A stretch of 64,000 nt of DNA from Candidatus Electrothrix rattekaaiensis (GTDB lineage: Bacteria; Desulfobacterota; Desulfobulbia; Desulfobulbales; Desulfobulbaceae): assembly GCA_032595675.1 (NCBI GenBank), contig JAVQMD010000001.1, positions 62,001 to 126,000 of the forward strand, written 5' to 3'. Shown piece by piece: positions 36,906 through 46,030 of the stretch; position 1 is the stretch's first letter; each line of letters starts with the position of its first letter. The notes beneath the pieces were generated by a model. It was not told the origin of the DNA and did not search any database. It saw nothing but the letters and a program-made list of their open reading frames with translations. The translations under genes and the position numbers were made by a program.

Positions 36906-39900
36906 ATGCTGTCAATCTGTAAACAGCTGTCTGATACCACAGGACAGCAGGGAAAAAAAAGAGATATCTGCGGCCTGCACGGTGGCAGCGCGGCCCTGTT
37001 CGTGGCCCGGCTTCAGGAAATACAGCGGCAGACCCTTTGTTGCCTTGTCCCTTCTGATGATCTGCTGGAAACCCTGGCCGGGGATATTCGCCTCTTTACC
37101 GATATTCCGGTTCTGACCTATCCCGCCTTTGAGATAGCTCCCTACACCCAGCTCGCCCCGGACCCGGCCACGGTGGCAGCCCGTCTTGCCGCCCTTTATT
37201 TCCTTCAGGAAGGCAGTGGCCCCTGCATTGTCCTGACCTCAGTCGAGGCTGTTTTGCGGCGGATTTTACCGCAACAGGCCTTGAGCCGAAGCTGTGAACT
37301 GGTCATGGCTGGTGAAGACACGGACCGGGATGCCCTGATTGCCTCCCTGATTGATGCAGGGTATCAATCCTGTGAGCTGGTGCGTCAGCCTGGTGATTTG
37401 GCTGTGCGGGGCGGCATTGTTGATCTCTTTCCGCCTGCTGCAGGGCTTTCTGGCGGGCCTGCCGGTCAAGGGCCTCTGCGGCTTGACTTTTTCGGCGATA
37501 CAGTCGAGTCCATCCGAGTTTTTGATCCGATGAGTCAACGCTCCGAGGAAGAATTAGAAGAGGTTGTGCTCTTGCCTGCCTCGGATATCCTCTTTCCCGC
37601 CCCCTCTGCTATGGAGGAATGGCGAAAGGGCCTGTACTCTGCTGTTGAAGATTTTGCCCCGACCCATGCAGATTCGGATGAATTCCGCCAGATCATGCAG
37701 CAATTACGGGATCGGATTCGTTTTCCGGGGATTGAATTTCTGCTCCCGCTTCTTTATCGCAATCCCGGCCCGCAGACTCTGTTTGATTATCTCCCTGCCG
37801 ACAGCCCTTGCATTCTCTATGACCCGGTGACCATCAGGCGTAAAATAACCTTGGTGCGCGAAAGGATAGCGGCGAATTATGAGGAAGCCGCAGGCGAAGG
37901 AGGACAAGGGCTGGCCTTGCCCCCGAAAACGCTCTTTATGGAGGGAGAGGAATTGGAACGATGCCTGGGAGAGAGATCCAGGGTTGATCTCTGTCTTTAT
38001 CCTGATCCAGATGCTGTGCAAGCACCGATTCTCCAGCAGGTCGGTGACCATTCCCTGCTCCGGCAGGAGATAGAGCTGCAACGGAAGAAACGCGGCGTAC
38101 TGGCCCCGCTTGCTGATCGTCTCCTGAAATGGCAGCAGGCCGAGGATACCATAGTTCTTGCCTGTCGCTCGATGCAGCAGGCAAAACATCTGGAAGAGAT
38201 GCTGGCAGGATACGGCATCCAATGTGGTCGGGGGGCGACACCGCTTGATCTGGCACAGCAGTATCCGGGGCAGGTGCTTCTTGTTGAGCATCCCCTGTCC
38301 CAGGGATTTGATTTGCCGGAAGAGCAGCTGCATATCCTTTCGGCAGCAGAACTCTTCGGGGAAAAACGTCTCCAGCCGGGCAGCAGGAAGAAAGGACGCA
38401 GGCCCCAAGGTGAGCCTGTTGCCTTGGAGGAGATCTCTGTCGGGGATATTGTTGTCCATCGGGATCACGGTCTGGCCAGCTTCCAGGGTTTGGTGAACAT
38501 GGATTTTGCCGGGCAGCGCGGTGATTTTATGCTGCTTGAGTTTTTGGGCAATGATAAGCTCTATATTCCGGTGCATCAGCTGCACTGGGTCAGTCGGTAT
38601 CAGGGCCTGACAGATCAGCAGCCTAAGCTGGATCGGCTGGGATCTCAACGTTGGCAGACGGCTAAGAAAAAGGTCACTGAGGCGGTTTGGCAGGTGGCTC
38701 AGGAATTACTGGCTATCTATGCCCGCCGCGAGATACGCAAGGGCCATTGTTTTCAGCAGCCGGGCATTCTTTTCAAGGAGCTGGCAGAGTCCTTTCCCTA
38801 TGACGAGACCCAAGGACAGGCCAAGGCCATTGACGAGGTGCTCAAAGATCTTTGTTCAGACAAACCCATGGACCGGCTGGTCTGCGGCGATGTGGGCTAC
38901 GGCAAGACCGAGGTTGCGGTTCGGGCTGCGTATAAGGCTATTGAAGACGGCTTTCAGGTGGCGGTGCTGGTGCCCACCACAGTGCTGGCGGAACAACATG
39001 CCGCAACCTTTCGCGAGCGTTTCGCCGGTTTTGATGTGGAGGTAGCCTGCACCAACCGATTTCGCACGACCAAGGAACAAAAGGATATTGTTCGGGATCT
39101 GAAAGAGGGGCATATTAATCTGGTGGTGGGAACCCATCGTCTGCTCTCTAAAAGCATTGTTTTTCAGAAGCTGGGCCTGTTGATCGTGGATGAGGAGCAC
39201 CGCTTCGGGGTTTCCCATAAGGAGAAGATCAAAAAGCTGCGGGCCGATGTGGATGTCCTCACCCTGACCGCCACCCCGATCCCTCGCACCTTGCAGATGT
39301 CTCTTCTGGGGATTCGTGATCTGTCGGTGATTTCCAGTCCGCCCCGGCAGCGGCGCGCGGTCAAGACCTTTCTCGCCCGCCATGATGATCTGGTGATCCG
39401 GGAGGCGGTGCAGCAGGAGTTGGAGCGTGGCGGCCAGGTTTTCTTTGTGCATAATCGGGTCAAGTCCATCCATCGGATTGCGGAGCAGATCGAACAACTG
39501 GTGCCCCACGCCCGCATTGCGGTGGCCCACGGTCAGATGCCGGGCAAGCATCTGGAGGATATCATGGTCAGTTTTATCAACCATGAGGTGGATATCCTGG
39601 TCAGCACCACGATCATTGAATCCGGCCTGGATATTCCCAATGCCAATACCATTATTATCAACCGGGCTGATCGCATCGGGCTGGCGGATATGTACCAGCT
39701 ACGGGGCAGGGTAGGGCGTTCTTCCCGCCAATCCTATGCCTATCTGCTGGTGCCGTCCAGCGAGCAAATGACGGCGGATGCCGGACAACGGCTGCGGGCC
39801 CTGATGGATTGTTCCGAGCTGGGTGGCGGTTTCAAGCTGGCTATGAATGATCTTCAGATTCGGGGCGGCGGCAGTATCCTGGGCGTTTCTCAGTCCGGCC

Positions 39901-40526
39901 ATATTGCCGCAGTGGGCTATGACCTTTACCTGGAACTGCTGCAATCCACGGTGGCGGATTTGAAAAAACAGGCCGAGCAAGGGGGCGACGTTACTGCGCC
40001 TGAGCTGGAACCGGATGTCAAGCTGCGGGTGGCCGCCTTTCTGCCGGATGATTATGTCCGGGACACGGTACTGCGCTATCGCCTGTACCGTCGCCTTTCT
40101 GTAGCCGGTAATGAAGACCCGGACCTGCTTGCCGATCTGCGGGACGAGGTTGTTGACCGCTTCGGTGCGCTGCCCCGTGAGGCCGTGACCCTGTTCGACT
40201 TGGTCGGTCTTAAATATCCGCTCCGTCAACTGGGTATCACCAAGCTTGAACAAGGCCCTGCCAATCTGGTCTTCAGCTTTGGGGAGCATTCTTCTGTTGC
40301 CCCGGAAACCCTGCTGGCCTTTATTGAACAGTCCCGCCCGAAGAAGAAGGAAAAGAAGGTGGTTCGCGCTGTGGGAGGCTTACGGGTACCGGCAAAGGCC
40401 CCAGCCCCGGAACCAGTGCGCCTGACCCCGGATCAACGGCTTATTGTTGCGGTGGATGAGCATGTTGAGCAGGCCGAGCTGTTTCAGCGCATAGAGGCGG
40501 TGCTTGGGTTTCTCAGTTCCAGATAG
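36906..40526 (+). CDS. mfd: transcription-repair coupling factor
   Basis: 1206 residues. UvrB-like N-terminal homology module, RNA-polymerase-interacting CarD-like domain at SVGDIVVHRDHGLASFQGL, RecG-like helicase with Walker A GDVGYGKTE, DEEHRFG box, TATPIPRTLQ and RGRVGRSSRQSYAYLL, and a C-terminal TRCF domain. It removes stalled RNA polymerase and recruits UvrA. I start at ATG 36906; an in-frame start at 36837 is possible. The 3' end shares an 18-bp stretch with a second, divergent Mfd C-terminus at 43033-43143, with the xisHI island between them. Confidence 0.95.
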   Translation: MLSICKQLSDTTGQQGKKRDICGLHGGSAALFVARLQEIQRQTLCCLVPSDDLLETLAGDIRLFTDIPVLTYPAFEIAPYTQLAPDPATVAARLAALYFLQEGSGPCIVLTSVEAVLRRILPQQALSRSCELVMAGEDTDRDALIASLIDAGYQSCELVRQPGDLAVRGGIVDLFPPAAGLSGGPAGQGPLRLDFFGDTVESIRVFDPMSQRSEEELEEVVLLPASDILFPAPSAMEEWRKGLYSAVEDFAPTHADSDEFRQIMQQLRDRIRFPGIEFLLPLLYRNPGPQTLFDYLPADSPCILYDPVTIRRKITLVRERIAANYEEAAGEGGQGLALPPKTLFMEGEELERCLGERSRVDLCLYPDPDAVQAPILQQVGDHSLLRQEIELQRKKRGVLAPLADRLLKWQQAEDTIVLACRSMQQAKHLEEMLAGYGIQCGRGATPLDLAQQYPGQVLLVEHPLSQGFDLPEEQLHILSAAELFGEKRLQPGSRKKGRRPQGEPVALEEISVGDIVVHRDHGLASFQGLVNMDFAGQRGDFMLLEFLGNDKLYIPVHQLHWVSRYQGLTDQQPKLDRLGSQRWQTAKKKVTEAVWQVAQELLAIYARREIRKGHCFQQPGILFKELAESFPYDETQGQAKAIDEVLKDLCSDKPMDRLVCGDVGYGKTEVAVRAAYKAIEDGFQVAVLVPTTVLAEQHAATFRERFAGFDVEVACTNRFRTTKEQKDIVRDLKEGHINLVVGTHRLLSKSIVFQKLGLLIVDEEHRFGVSHKEKIKKLRADVDVLTLTATPIPRTLQMSLLGIRDLSVISSPPRQRRAVKTFLARHDDLVIREAVQQELERGGQVFFVHNRVKSIHRIAEQIEQLVPHARIAVAHGQMPGKHLEDIMVSFINHEVDILVSTTIIESGLDIPNANTIIINRADRIGLADMYQLRGRVGRSSRQSYAYLLVPSSEQMTADAGQRLRALMDCSELGGGFKLAMNDLQIRGGGSILGVSQSGHIAAVGYDLYLELLQSTVADLKKQAEQGGDVTAPELEPDVKLRVAAFLPDDYVRDTVLRYRLYRRLSVAGNEDPDLLADLRDEVVDRFGALPREAVTLFDLVGLKYPLRQLGITKLEQGPANLVFSFGEHSSVAPETLLAFIEQSRPKKKEKKVVRAVGGLRVPAKAPAPEPVRLTPDQRLIVAVDEHVEQAELFQRIEAVLGFLSSR

Positions 40527-40551
40527 TCGATGAGGTTGTTGATTATCTCCC

Positions 40552-40887
40552 TTACATCCTTTTGGATCGCAGCTGCTCCCGGACATTCGGCGGCAAGATC
40601 CCCGGATAAATCTTCTCGCGTGGTACGCCTAATGCGACAAGTTCATCATCAAGCGCATCTTCCGTGTTATTGGCCTGAATAATCACCCTGTCGTCCTGAA
40701 TGTCAATATGGACAAGGCACAGGTGAATCCGGCGTTGGTCGTTCCAGCCGACTCGAAGGACCATATAGCGCATCTGCACATCATCAAAGATTGTTTCGAT
40801 TGTCGACCATTCAGTATTGAGCCCCTCGTACTGTGACAGCAACGATTTAACACAGGTCTGATAGAATGTTATTGCGTTTGAATCCAT
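40552..40887 (-). CDS. xisI: XisI family protein
   Basis: 111 residues matching the XisI family, first described as an excision controlling factor of the fdxN element of Anabaena: helical N-terminus, YMVLRVGWNDQRRIHLCLVH, GKI-like IIQANNTEDAL, and the C-terminal VPREKIYPGILPPNVRE. It overlaps the end of xisH by 19 bases. It is convergent with mfd, with 25 bases between the stops. Confidence 0.9.
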   Translation of the reverse strand: MDSNAITFYQTCVKSLLSQYEGLNTEWSTIETIFDDVQMRYMVLRVGWNDQRRIHLCLVHIDIQDDRVIIQANNTEDALDDELVALGVPREKIYPGILPPNVREQLRSKRM

Positions 40888-41288
40888 TGCAGTTCTCCTT
40901 CTCCTGATACGGAATAGACAATGAGTTTCATTCGGAGTTTTGCCATGACCATCTTTCCGACCGGCTTTGAAAAGATCCCTTCGTAGGCATGGGTCGGAAC
41001 GGCCAGGTACAATTCACGATCAGGCTCATTATCCTGAAGCAGCCAGCGGTACAACTCATATTGGCCCATAGCTTTTTCCAACTCCGACACCTGCGACATC
41101 TGAAGGAAGCTCTTGACCTCGACAGCGATCTTCTCCTGTCCGCGTTGAGCTGCAATCGGGCGTTCGGCTCCGAGGTCTGTCGAGAGTTCAGGTTCGCTTT
41201 TGAAGATCAGGGGATCGTGCGTGACTTTCCATCCTTCTTGAATGAGCGCAGCCTTCACCTGTTCATGATACATATCTCTGCGTGACAT
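40869..41288 (-). CDS. xisH: XisH family protein (PD-(D/E)XK-like fold)
   Basis: 139 residues matching XisH: RRDMYHEQVKAALIQEGW, DLGAERPIAAQRGQEKIAVEVKSF (D..E-x-K nuclease-like core), and SELEKAMGQYELYRWLL. xisH-xisI pairs are common in cyanobacteria and scattered bacteria, mostly far from any fdxN-type element, and their function is unclear. Here the pair follows a TPR gene on the same strand and forms a small island. Confidence 0.9.
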   Translation of the reverse strand: MSRRDMYHEQVKAALIQEGWKVTHDPLIFKSEPELSTDLGAERPIAAQRGQEKIAVEVKSFLQMSQVSELEKAMGQYELYRWLLQDNEPDRELYLAVPTHAYEGIFSKPVGKMVMAKLRMKLIVYSVSGEGELQWIQTQ

Positions 41289-41497
41289 ATCTGCTTTCTT
41301 TCACCTCCTATGCTCGTCGGGTGTCCTGAAGTTGCTTGGGTAATCACGTCCGATAATACCAGAATGACGAGTGAAGAGCAAACTGTATGTCTGCCCCAAC
41401 GGGGCAATATCTCATCAGCACAGGGTACCACCCTGTGTGGAATGATACAACCGGCACAAGTATACCCGGCGCGTTGCACCGGGTGGGTATGTACACA
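41289..41497. other. intergenic region with GC-rich dyads
   Basis: It contains CCCCAACGGGG, CACAGGGTACCACCCTGTG and CCCGGCGCG-TTGCACCGGG dyads in close series, resembling a dispersed intergenic repeat known from several phyla. No gene. It separates xisH from the TPR gene. Confidence 0.45.
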
Positions 41498-42883
41498 TTA
41501 TTGTTGCGGCAGGGCCGCCCGCACTGCTTCCAATGCCTTGCGTGATTCTTCAAGTGTGGGAAGACCAATGGCCTCTTCAATCTCCACGGTACGGGCCATG
41601 TACTGCTCTGCCTTGGCAAGGTCGCCCTGTTCTGCGTAGGTGAGGCCGATGTTCCAGCTTGTCACGGCCTCCCCAGCCCAGTCGCCGACCTCTTGGGTGA
41701 TGACAAGGCTCTGCTCCAGATACTTGAGGCCCGTGTCGTAATCGCCCCGTGCCTTGTAAATCTGGCCGATGTTGTTCAGGGTGGTGCCTTCCCCGACCCG
41801 ATCGCCGATCTCTCGGTCGATGGTCAAGGTCTGCTCCAGATACTCCAGAGCCGTGTCGTAGTCGCCCCGTGCCCGATGAATGCCTGCGATGTTGTTCAGG
41901 GTGGTACCTTCCATTGCCCGATCGCCGATCTCTTGGCTGATGGTAAGGCTCTGCTCCAGGTATTTGAGGGCCATGTGGTCCTCGCCCCGGTCATGGTAAA
42001 TCTGGCTGATGTTGTTCAGGGTCGAGCCTTCCCCAGCTCGGTCGCCGATCTCTCGGCGGATGATCAGGCTCTGCTTCAGATACTTGAGGGCCGTGTCGTA
42101 ATTGCCCCGGTCATGGTAAATCTGGCTTATGTTGTTCAGGGTGGTGCCTTCTCCTTTCCGGTCGCCGATCTCTTGGCGGATGGCAAGGCTCTGTTCATAT
42201 AGGGGCAGGGCTTCGCTGTAGCGGGAGATGCGGTCAAGGTCATAGCCTGCATTGCCCAACGAGTTAGCCCGATCCTTCTTCTCCCCCTCCGGCAGCAGGG
42301 CCGCCGCTTTTTGCCAATACTCTGCTGCCTTGGCATAGCGCAACTGTACACGCTGCAACTCAGCTTGTTCAGCATTGGTTGTGGCCGCAGAGATACGCCG
42401 CTGTTTGGCTGTCTTCTCCATCTGCTCAATGGCCTTGAGGTCAAGGGCCTCGGCCTGATTCAATAAGTCCTCAGCCTTGTCGTACTCACCCGCCTCAATG
42501 GCCTGCCCAGCCTCCTGCTTCAGTCGCTGCACTTCCGGGTCTTCCGACTGCACCGTTGCCAGCCGGGCAAGCAGTTCCTTGTAGTGCGAGGCTATCTCAC
42601 GCAGCTTGGCATCCAGGTCATCACAGGGTATCTGTTGCTCCTCCAGTATCTTGAAGAAGTTGCGCAGTGCCAGATCGGTAATGGAGAGGTGATCCTTCAG
42701 CTCATCAAAGCGTTCCTCGGAGATGCCGTAGTGCTTGTTTACCGTCACATTACCGGTACCGGAGATCATATTACCGTCCCCATCCACCCCTTGCCCGACG
42801 TTCTCCTGCTTCCCCACCGCCCCATCCCCCTGGTGGGCAATGTTCTGGTCTCTGCCTTTGCTCTCGAATGTGTTATCCGTCAT
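41498..42883 (-). CDS. TPR protein with N-terminal effector-associated-type segment
   Basis: 461 residues. The N-terminus has glycine-rich GDGNMISGTGNVTVNKH, a segment often seen before effector-associated or signalling modules. A helical region (55-200) is followed by six near-identical 40-residue TPRs (unit YEQSLAIRQEIGDRKGEGTT then LNNISQIYHDRGNYDTALK). At DNA level these are 120-bp tandem repeats and could change number by recombination. Likely a protein-interaction scaffold; the partner could be XisHI, which lies downstream on the same strand. Confidence 0.82.
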   Translation of the reverse strand: MTDNTFESKGRDQNIAHQGDGAVGKQENVGQGVDGDGNMISGTGNVTVNKHYGISEERFDELKDHLSITDLALRNFFKILEEQQIPCDDLDAKLREIASHYKELLARLATVQSEDPEVQRLKQEAGQAIEAGEYDKAEDLLNQAEALDLKAIEQMEKTAKQRRISAATTNAEQAELQRVQLRYAKAAEYWQKAAALLPEGEKKDRANSLGNAGYDLDRISRYSEALPLYEQSLAIRQEIGDRKGEGTTLNNISQIYHDRGNYDTALKYLKQSLIIRREIGDRAGEGSTLNNISQIYHDRGEDHMALKYLEQSLTISQEIGDRAMEGTTLNNIAGIHRARGDYDTALEYLEQTLTIDREIGDRVGEGTTLNNIGQIYKARGDYDTGLKYLEQSLVITQEVGDWAGEAVTSWNIGLTYAEQGDLAKAEQYMARTVEIEEAIGLPTLEESRKALEAVRAALPQQ

Positions 42884-42908
42884 TATCCATTTCTCCGGTT
42901 ATCTTGCC

Positions 42909-42936
42909 GTAGGGGCGACCGGCCGGTCGCCCCTAC
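42909..42936. repeat. GTAGGGGC 28-bp palindrome
   Basis: A 28-bp perfect palindrome with GTAGGGGCGACC ends and a CCGG centre. Member of the family at 5422, 61900, 62258 and 62330. Confidence 0.85.
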
Positions 42937-43032
42937 ATGTCGGGCCACCCTGCCAGCAGCATCGGTTTTTAGGATAAAACTTTCAGGCAGATACCGCAAG
43001 CAGTAAGATGGGAAGATGAAATGCATGGTCGG

Positions 43033-43143
43033 GTGGTGCCCCCGACGCTCGTCAGCGTTTCACATACTGAGCAGGCCGAGCTGTTCCGACAAATCGACAC
43101 GGTTCTCCGATTCCTCGGGACACACGACAAGGCGGAAAAATAA
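43033..43143 (+). pseudogene. second Mfd C-terminal fragment
   Basis: It reads ...TEQAELFRQIDTVLRFLGTHDKAEK then TAA, and aligns with the end of the intact Mfd (VEQAELFQRIEAVLGFLSSR). Nucleotides 43068-43085 are identical to 40466-40483 (18 bp), while most other codons differ, so this is not a recent duplication. It may be the original host 3' end left behind when the xisHI-TPR island inserted and supplied a new one, or a remnant of another mfd. Confidence 0.7.
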
Positions 43144-43255
43144 ATCAAGTTTGACAGTACCTTTCTTTTGTATTAGATCGTAGTATGATGTGTGGAGTTC
43201 TTCTTTCTCCAAGAAAATTTTTTACGGCTGGCAGAAATAATACGGGCAAGAGACT

Positions 43256-43969
43256 ATGCAGGATATAAAAAAAAACGCTGAGAGCGCAGAACAGGAATGC
43301 GGGCCTAAGATTAGCCCTGATTTCTCCTGGGATGATATAGATACGGTCATGCTGGACATGGACGGTACCCTGCTGGATAAGCATTTTGATGATTATTTCT
43401 GGGAGGTATATTTGCCCGAGCATTACAGCCTGCTCCATAAAATTTCCGTGGAAGAGGCGGGCCAAGAGTTGCGAGCCCGTTATCAGGCCGTAGAAAATTC
43501 CTTACAATGGGCTGATCTGGAGTATTGGTCACATACGCTGGACCTTGACCTGCCGGAATTGAAGCTGCGGATCAACCATCTCATAGGTGTCCATCCCTAT
43601 GTGATAGAATTTTTGGAGTTTTGTCTGAAAAAGAGAAAAAAGCTCTATCTTGTGACCAATGCCCATTCCAAGGCCTTGTCCATTAAGTTGGAAAAGACCT
43701 CTATCGGGGCTTGGTTTGATCGGGTGATGTGCGCTGAAGAAGTCGGTTTTGCCAAGGAAGAGCCTGAGTTCTGGCCTCGTTTGCGGGAGATGCTGGGTTT
43801 TGTTCCCGAGAAAACTCTGCTTGTCGATGATACGGAAAAGGTTTTGCAGGTTGCAGATGGGTTCGGCCTAGGCTATCTGATCCATATTGCTCGCTCAAGC
43901 AGCCGTCGCCCGGCCTGTTATTCGACAAGGTACCCGTCCATTGATTATTTTAAAGAACTTATTCAGTAA
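43256..43969 (+). CDS. HAD-superfamily hydrolase, YrfG-like nucleotidase
   Basis: 237 residues. HAD motif I is D34-x-D36-G-T (MLDMDGTLLD), motif II is LVTNAHSK, lysine at GFAKEEPEFW and motif IV LLVDDTEKVL. The cap insertion FWEVYLPEHYSLLH resembles E. coli YrfG, a GMP/IMP nucleotidase; substrate otherwise unproven. The first 25 residues are extra and polar. Confidence 0.85.
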   Translation: MQDIKKNAESAEQECGPKISPDFSWDDIDTVMLDMDGTLLDKHFDDYFWEVYLPEHYSLLHKISVEEAGQELRARYQAVENSLQWADLEYWSHTLDLDLPELKLRINHLIGVHPYVIEFLEFCLKKRKKLYLVTNAHSKALSIKLEKTSIGAWFDRVMCAEEVGFAKEEPEFWPRLREMLGFVPEKTLLVDDTEKVLQVADGFGLGYLIHIARSSSRRPACYSTRYPSIDYFKELIQ

Positions 43970-44015
43970 GCGAGCAACGATTAATAAATTGTAGGGCAGG
44001 CAAAAGTGATAGACT

Positions 44016-44402
44016 ATGGTGGACGACAGTAGTTTTCGCAAACAGGACAGGGTTAAGCTTAGAGGTTATATAGCTGATATTACAGACGGAGTCTGTGATT
44101 ACGATGCCATTGTCGAAGATGTCTCTCTTGAAGGGCTGTGTTTGACTGATATGTCGAATAAATTCGCTGTGGAGAAAAAAATTTATACTGCCGTGATTAT
44201 CGGTGGTCCTGATGCGGATTCGTATAAGCTTCAGGTGCAGCCACGTTGGGTGCGAAGACACGGTGATTTTATAGAGGTGGGCTTTACGATCATCCGTTCG
44301 CCGACAAAATGGAAAAGATTTATCCGTGAGCTCATTCCGAAGAAAGGAATCGTGAATATGGAAGAGGAATGGGAGCACTGTTCCAATCTCAGTATATGGT
44401 AG
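44016..44402 (+). CDS. PilZ-domain protein
   Basis: 128 residues. It has a FRKQDRVKLRGYIAD strand and VEDVSLEGLCL, close to the PilZ RxxxR ... D/NxSxxG pattern, followed by beta strands (LQVQPRWVRRHGDFIEVGF). PilZ proteins bind cyclic di-GMP; the first motif here is degenerate (R-K-Q-D-R), so binding is uncertain. The end overlaps the pgl gene. Confidence 0.75.
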   Translation: MVDDSSFRKQDRVKLRGYIADITDGVCDYDAIVEDVSLEGLCLTDMSNKFAVEKKIYTAVIIGGPDADSYKLQVQPRWVRRHGDFIEVGFTIIRSPTKWKRFIRELIPKKGIVNMEEEWEHCSNLSIW

Positions 44403-45088
44403 AAAATATTTTTCAAAATACTGGAATACTCGTTTCCCAGTTAGCGGCTCAAATCGGTCAATCTCTGCTGAAAAGCATTGTCGCTCATGGGCGGGCAAGT
44501 TTGGTCGTTTCTGGAGGATCGACTCCCAAGGCTCTGTTTAAGCAGCTTTCTGCATTAGATATTCCTTGGCAGGATGTGGTTATCACCTTAGTTGATGAAC
44601 GCTGGGTTGATCCTGCTGATCCTGCTTCCAATGAGCAGTTGGTCCGCCAATACTTGTTGCAGGATCGGGCAGCAGCAGCCACCTTTATCGGCCTGAAAAA
44701 TTCTTTTCCCACAGCAGCCCAAGGCGAGGCCCTGTGTGAGCAGGAATTGCGCAAGATTCCTCAGCCCTTTACCGTGCTGGTTCTTGGTATGGGTAATGAC
44801 GGCCATACGGCCTCCCTTTTCCCTGGCTCGGTCCAGCTTGCAGCAGCCACTGACATGAATTCCGGCAAGAACTGCATGGCTGTCACTCCCGCTGATGCCC
44901 CCCACGAGCGCATGACTTTGACGCTCCCCGCTATTTTAAGCTCCCAGGAAATTATTCTTCATATCGCAGGGCAGGAAAAAAAATCAGTGCTGGCAAAGGC
45001 CCAAGAGGCAGGCCCGGCAGAGGAAATGCCGGTGCGCTTTGTCTTGCGGCAGCAGGAAAGGCCCGTTACGGTGTATTGGGGAGCCTGA
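44396..45088 (+). CDS. pgl: 6-phosphogluconolactonase
   Basis: 230 residues from ATG 44396, which overlaps the PilZ stop (ATGGTAG); ATG 44369 is in frame and alternative. Family blocks: SGGSTPKALF, VDERWVDPADPASNEQLVR, LGMGNDGHTASLFPG and HERMTLTLPAIL. It hydrolyses 6-phosphogluconolactone in the oxidative pentose phosphate pathway, complementing the transaldolase at 15018. Confidence 0.92.
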   Translation: MVENIFQNTGILVSQLAAQIGQSLLKSIVAHGRASLVVSGGSTPKALFKQLSALDIPWQDVVITLVDERWVDPADPASNEQLVRQYLLQDRAAAATFIGLKNSFPTAAQGEALCEQELRKIPQPFTVLVLGMGNDGHTASLFPGSVQLAAATDMNSGKNCMAVTPADAPHERMTLTLPAILSSQEIILHIAGQEKKSVLAKAQEAGPAEEMPVRFVLRQQERPVTVYWGA

Positions 45089-45210
45089 GTCTCTCTGATG
45101 TATTTTTGACCGCGTCCAACCAGGGGATGTGAAAGGCTGTATCCTGCTTAAAAATTTTCTGATATTTCACGATTGTTTTTATGTGAAACGGTTTTTATTG
45201 AGGCGGGCTG

Positions 45211-45690
45211 ATGGACGGGAAAGAGCAGGACGTGCGGGATTTCTATTTCATGGGCAAGGCCATTGCGTCTGCTGTGGAAGCGGCAGCTAGAGACGAAGTA
45301 CCTGTCGGGGCAGTTCTGGTTGATAGCGAGTATACAATTGTGGCTGGGGCAGGCAATAACTGCATCCATGCTCATGATCCGACCGGGCACGCGGAGATCC
45401 ACACTTTGCGGGCGGCAGCAGAGAAGCTGGACAACTATCGCCTGCCGGGAACCACCATGTACGTCACCCTGGAACCCTGTCCCATGTGCGCGGCAGCCAT
45501 GATTCAGGCCAGGGTGGAGCGCATCGTTTTTGGGGCTACAGACCCCAAGGGTGGGGGGGTGCAATCGTTGTACCGTATCGGCAGCGACGGAAAATTGAAC
45601 CATAGTTTTGCCATTACTGGAGGGGTTAGGGCTGAGGAATGTGCCACGCTTCTCAAGGATTTTTTCCGCCAGAGGAGAAAAAAAGGATAA
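45211..45690 (+). CDS. tadA: tRNA-specific adenosine deaminase
   Basis: 159 residues. Zinc site and catalytic residues: H60-A-E62 and P-C90-P-M-C93. DEVPVGAVLV is the conserved start of the deaminase fold. It converts wobble A34 of tRNA-Arg to inosine. It heads the tadA - ffs - dnaX - ybaB - recR order also seen in distant bacteria such as Bacillus subtilis. Confidence 0.93.
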   Translation: MDGKEQDVRDFYFMGKAIASAVEAAARDEVPVGAVLVDSEYTIVAGAGNNCIHAHDPTGHAEIHTLRAAAEKLDNYRLPGTTMYVTLEPCPMCAAAMIQARVERIVFGATDPKGGGVQSLYRIGSDGKLNHSFAITGGVRAEECATLLKDFFRQRRKKG

Positions 45691-45815
45691 TCAGGGGATT
45701 TTTTCCTTGTCAAAAAGGCGTATGCGGTTTATATACAAGTGCCCAAAGCAATATCAATAACGGCTGGAGTATAAAACTTCTACTTTTCCCCAACCGGTTG
45801 CTTTTTTATGGAGCA

Positions 45816-45901
45816 GGAGAGGTGACCGAGTGGCTTAAGGTGCACGCCTGGAACGCGTGTGTACGCAAGTACCGTGAGTTCGAATCTCACCCTCTCCGCC
45901 A
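45816..45901 (+). tRNA. tRNA-Ser (GGA)
   Basis: Class II tRNA, 86 nt including encoded CCA (45899-45901). Acceptor stem GGAGAGG pairs with CCTCTCC (45891-45897), discriminator G. The anticodon is GGA in CCTGGAACG. It has a long variable arm, and the T-loop is GTTCGAATC. It precedes ffs by 26 bp. Confidence 0.96.
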
Positions 45902-45927
45902 ATTACATATTCGACCCATGTTTTGAT

Positions 45928-46023
45928 AGCCGGGTCCTGCGCAACAAAGAATCGTGAACTCCGTCAGGTCCGGGAGGAAGCAGCGGCAGCGAGTCCCTTT
46001 GTGTGTTGCAGGGTTGCCCGGCT
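45928..46023 (+). ncRNA. ffs: signal recognition particle RNA, 4.5S type
   Basis: The apical domain is textbook: GTCAGGTCCGGGAGGAAGC followed by AGCGGCAGC (GGAA-type tetraloop region). The closing stem pairs AGCCGGGTCCTGC-GCAACA with TGTTGCAGGGTTGCCCGGCT. Eight T residues (46023-46030) follow, so the closing stem also serves as a terminator. Confidence 0.95.
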
Positions 46024-46030
46024 TTTTTTT

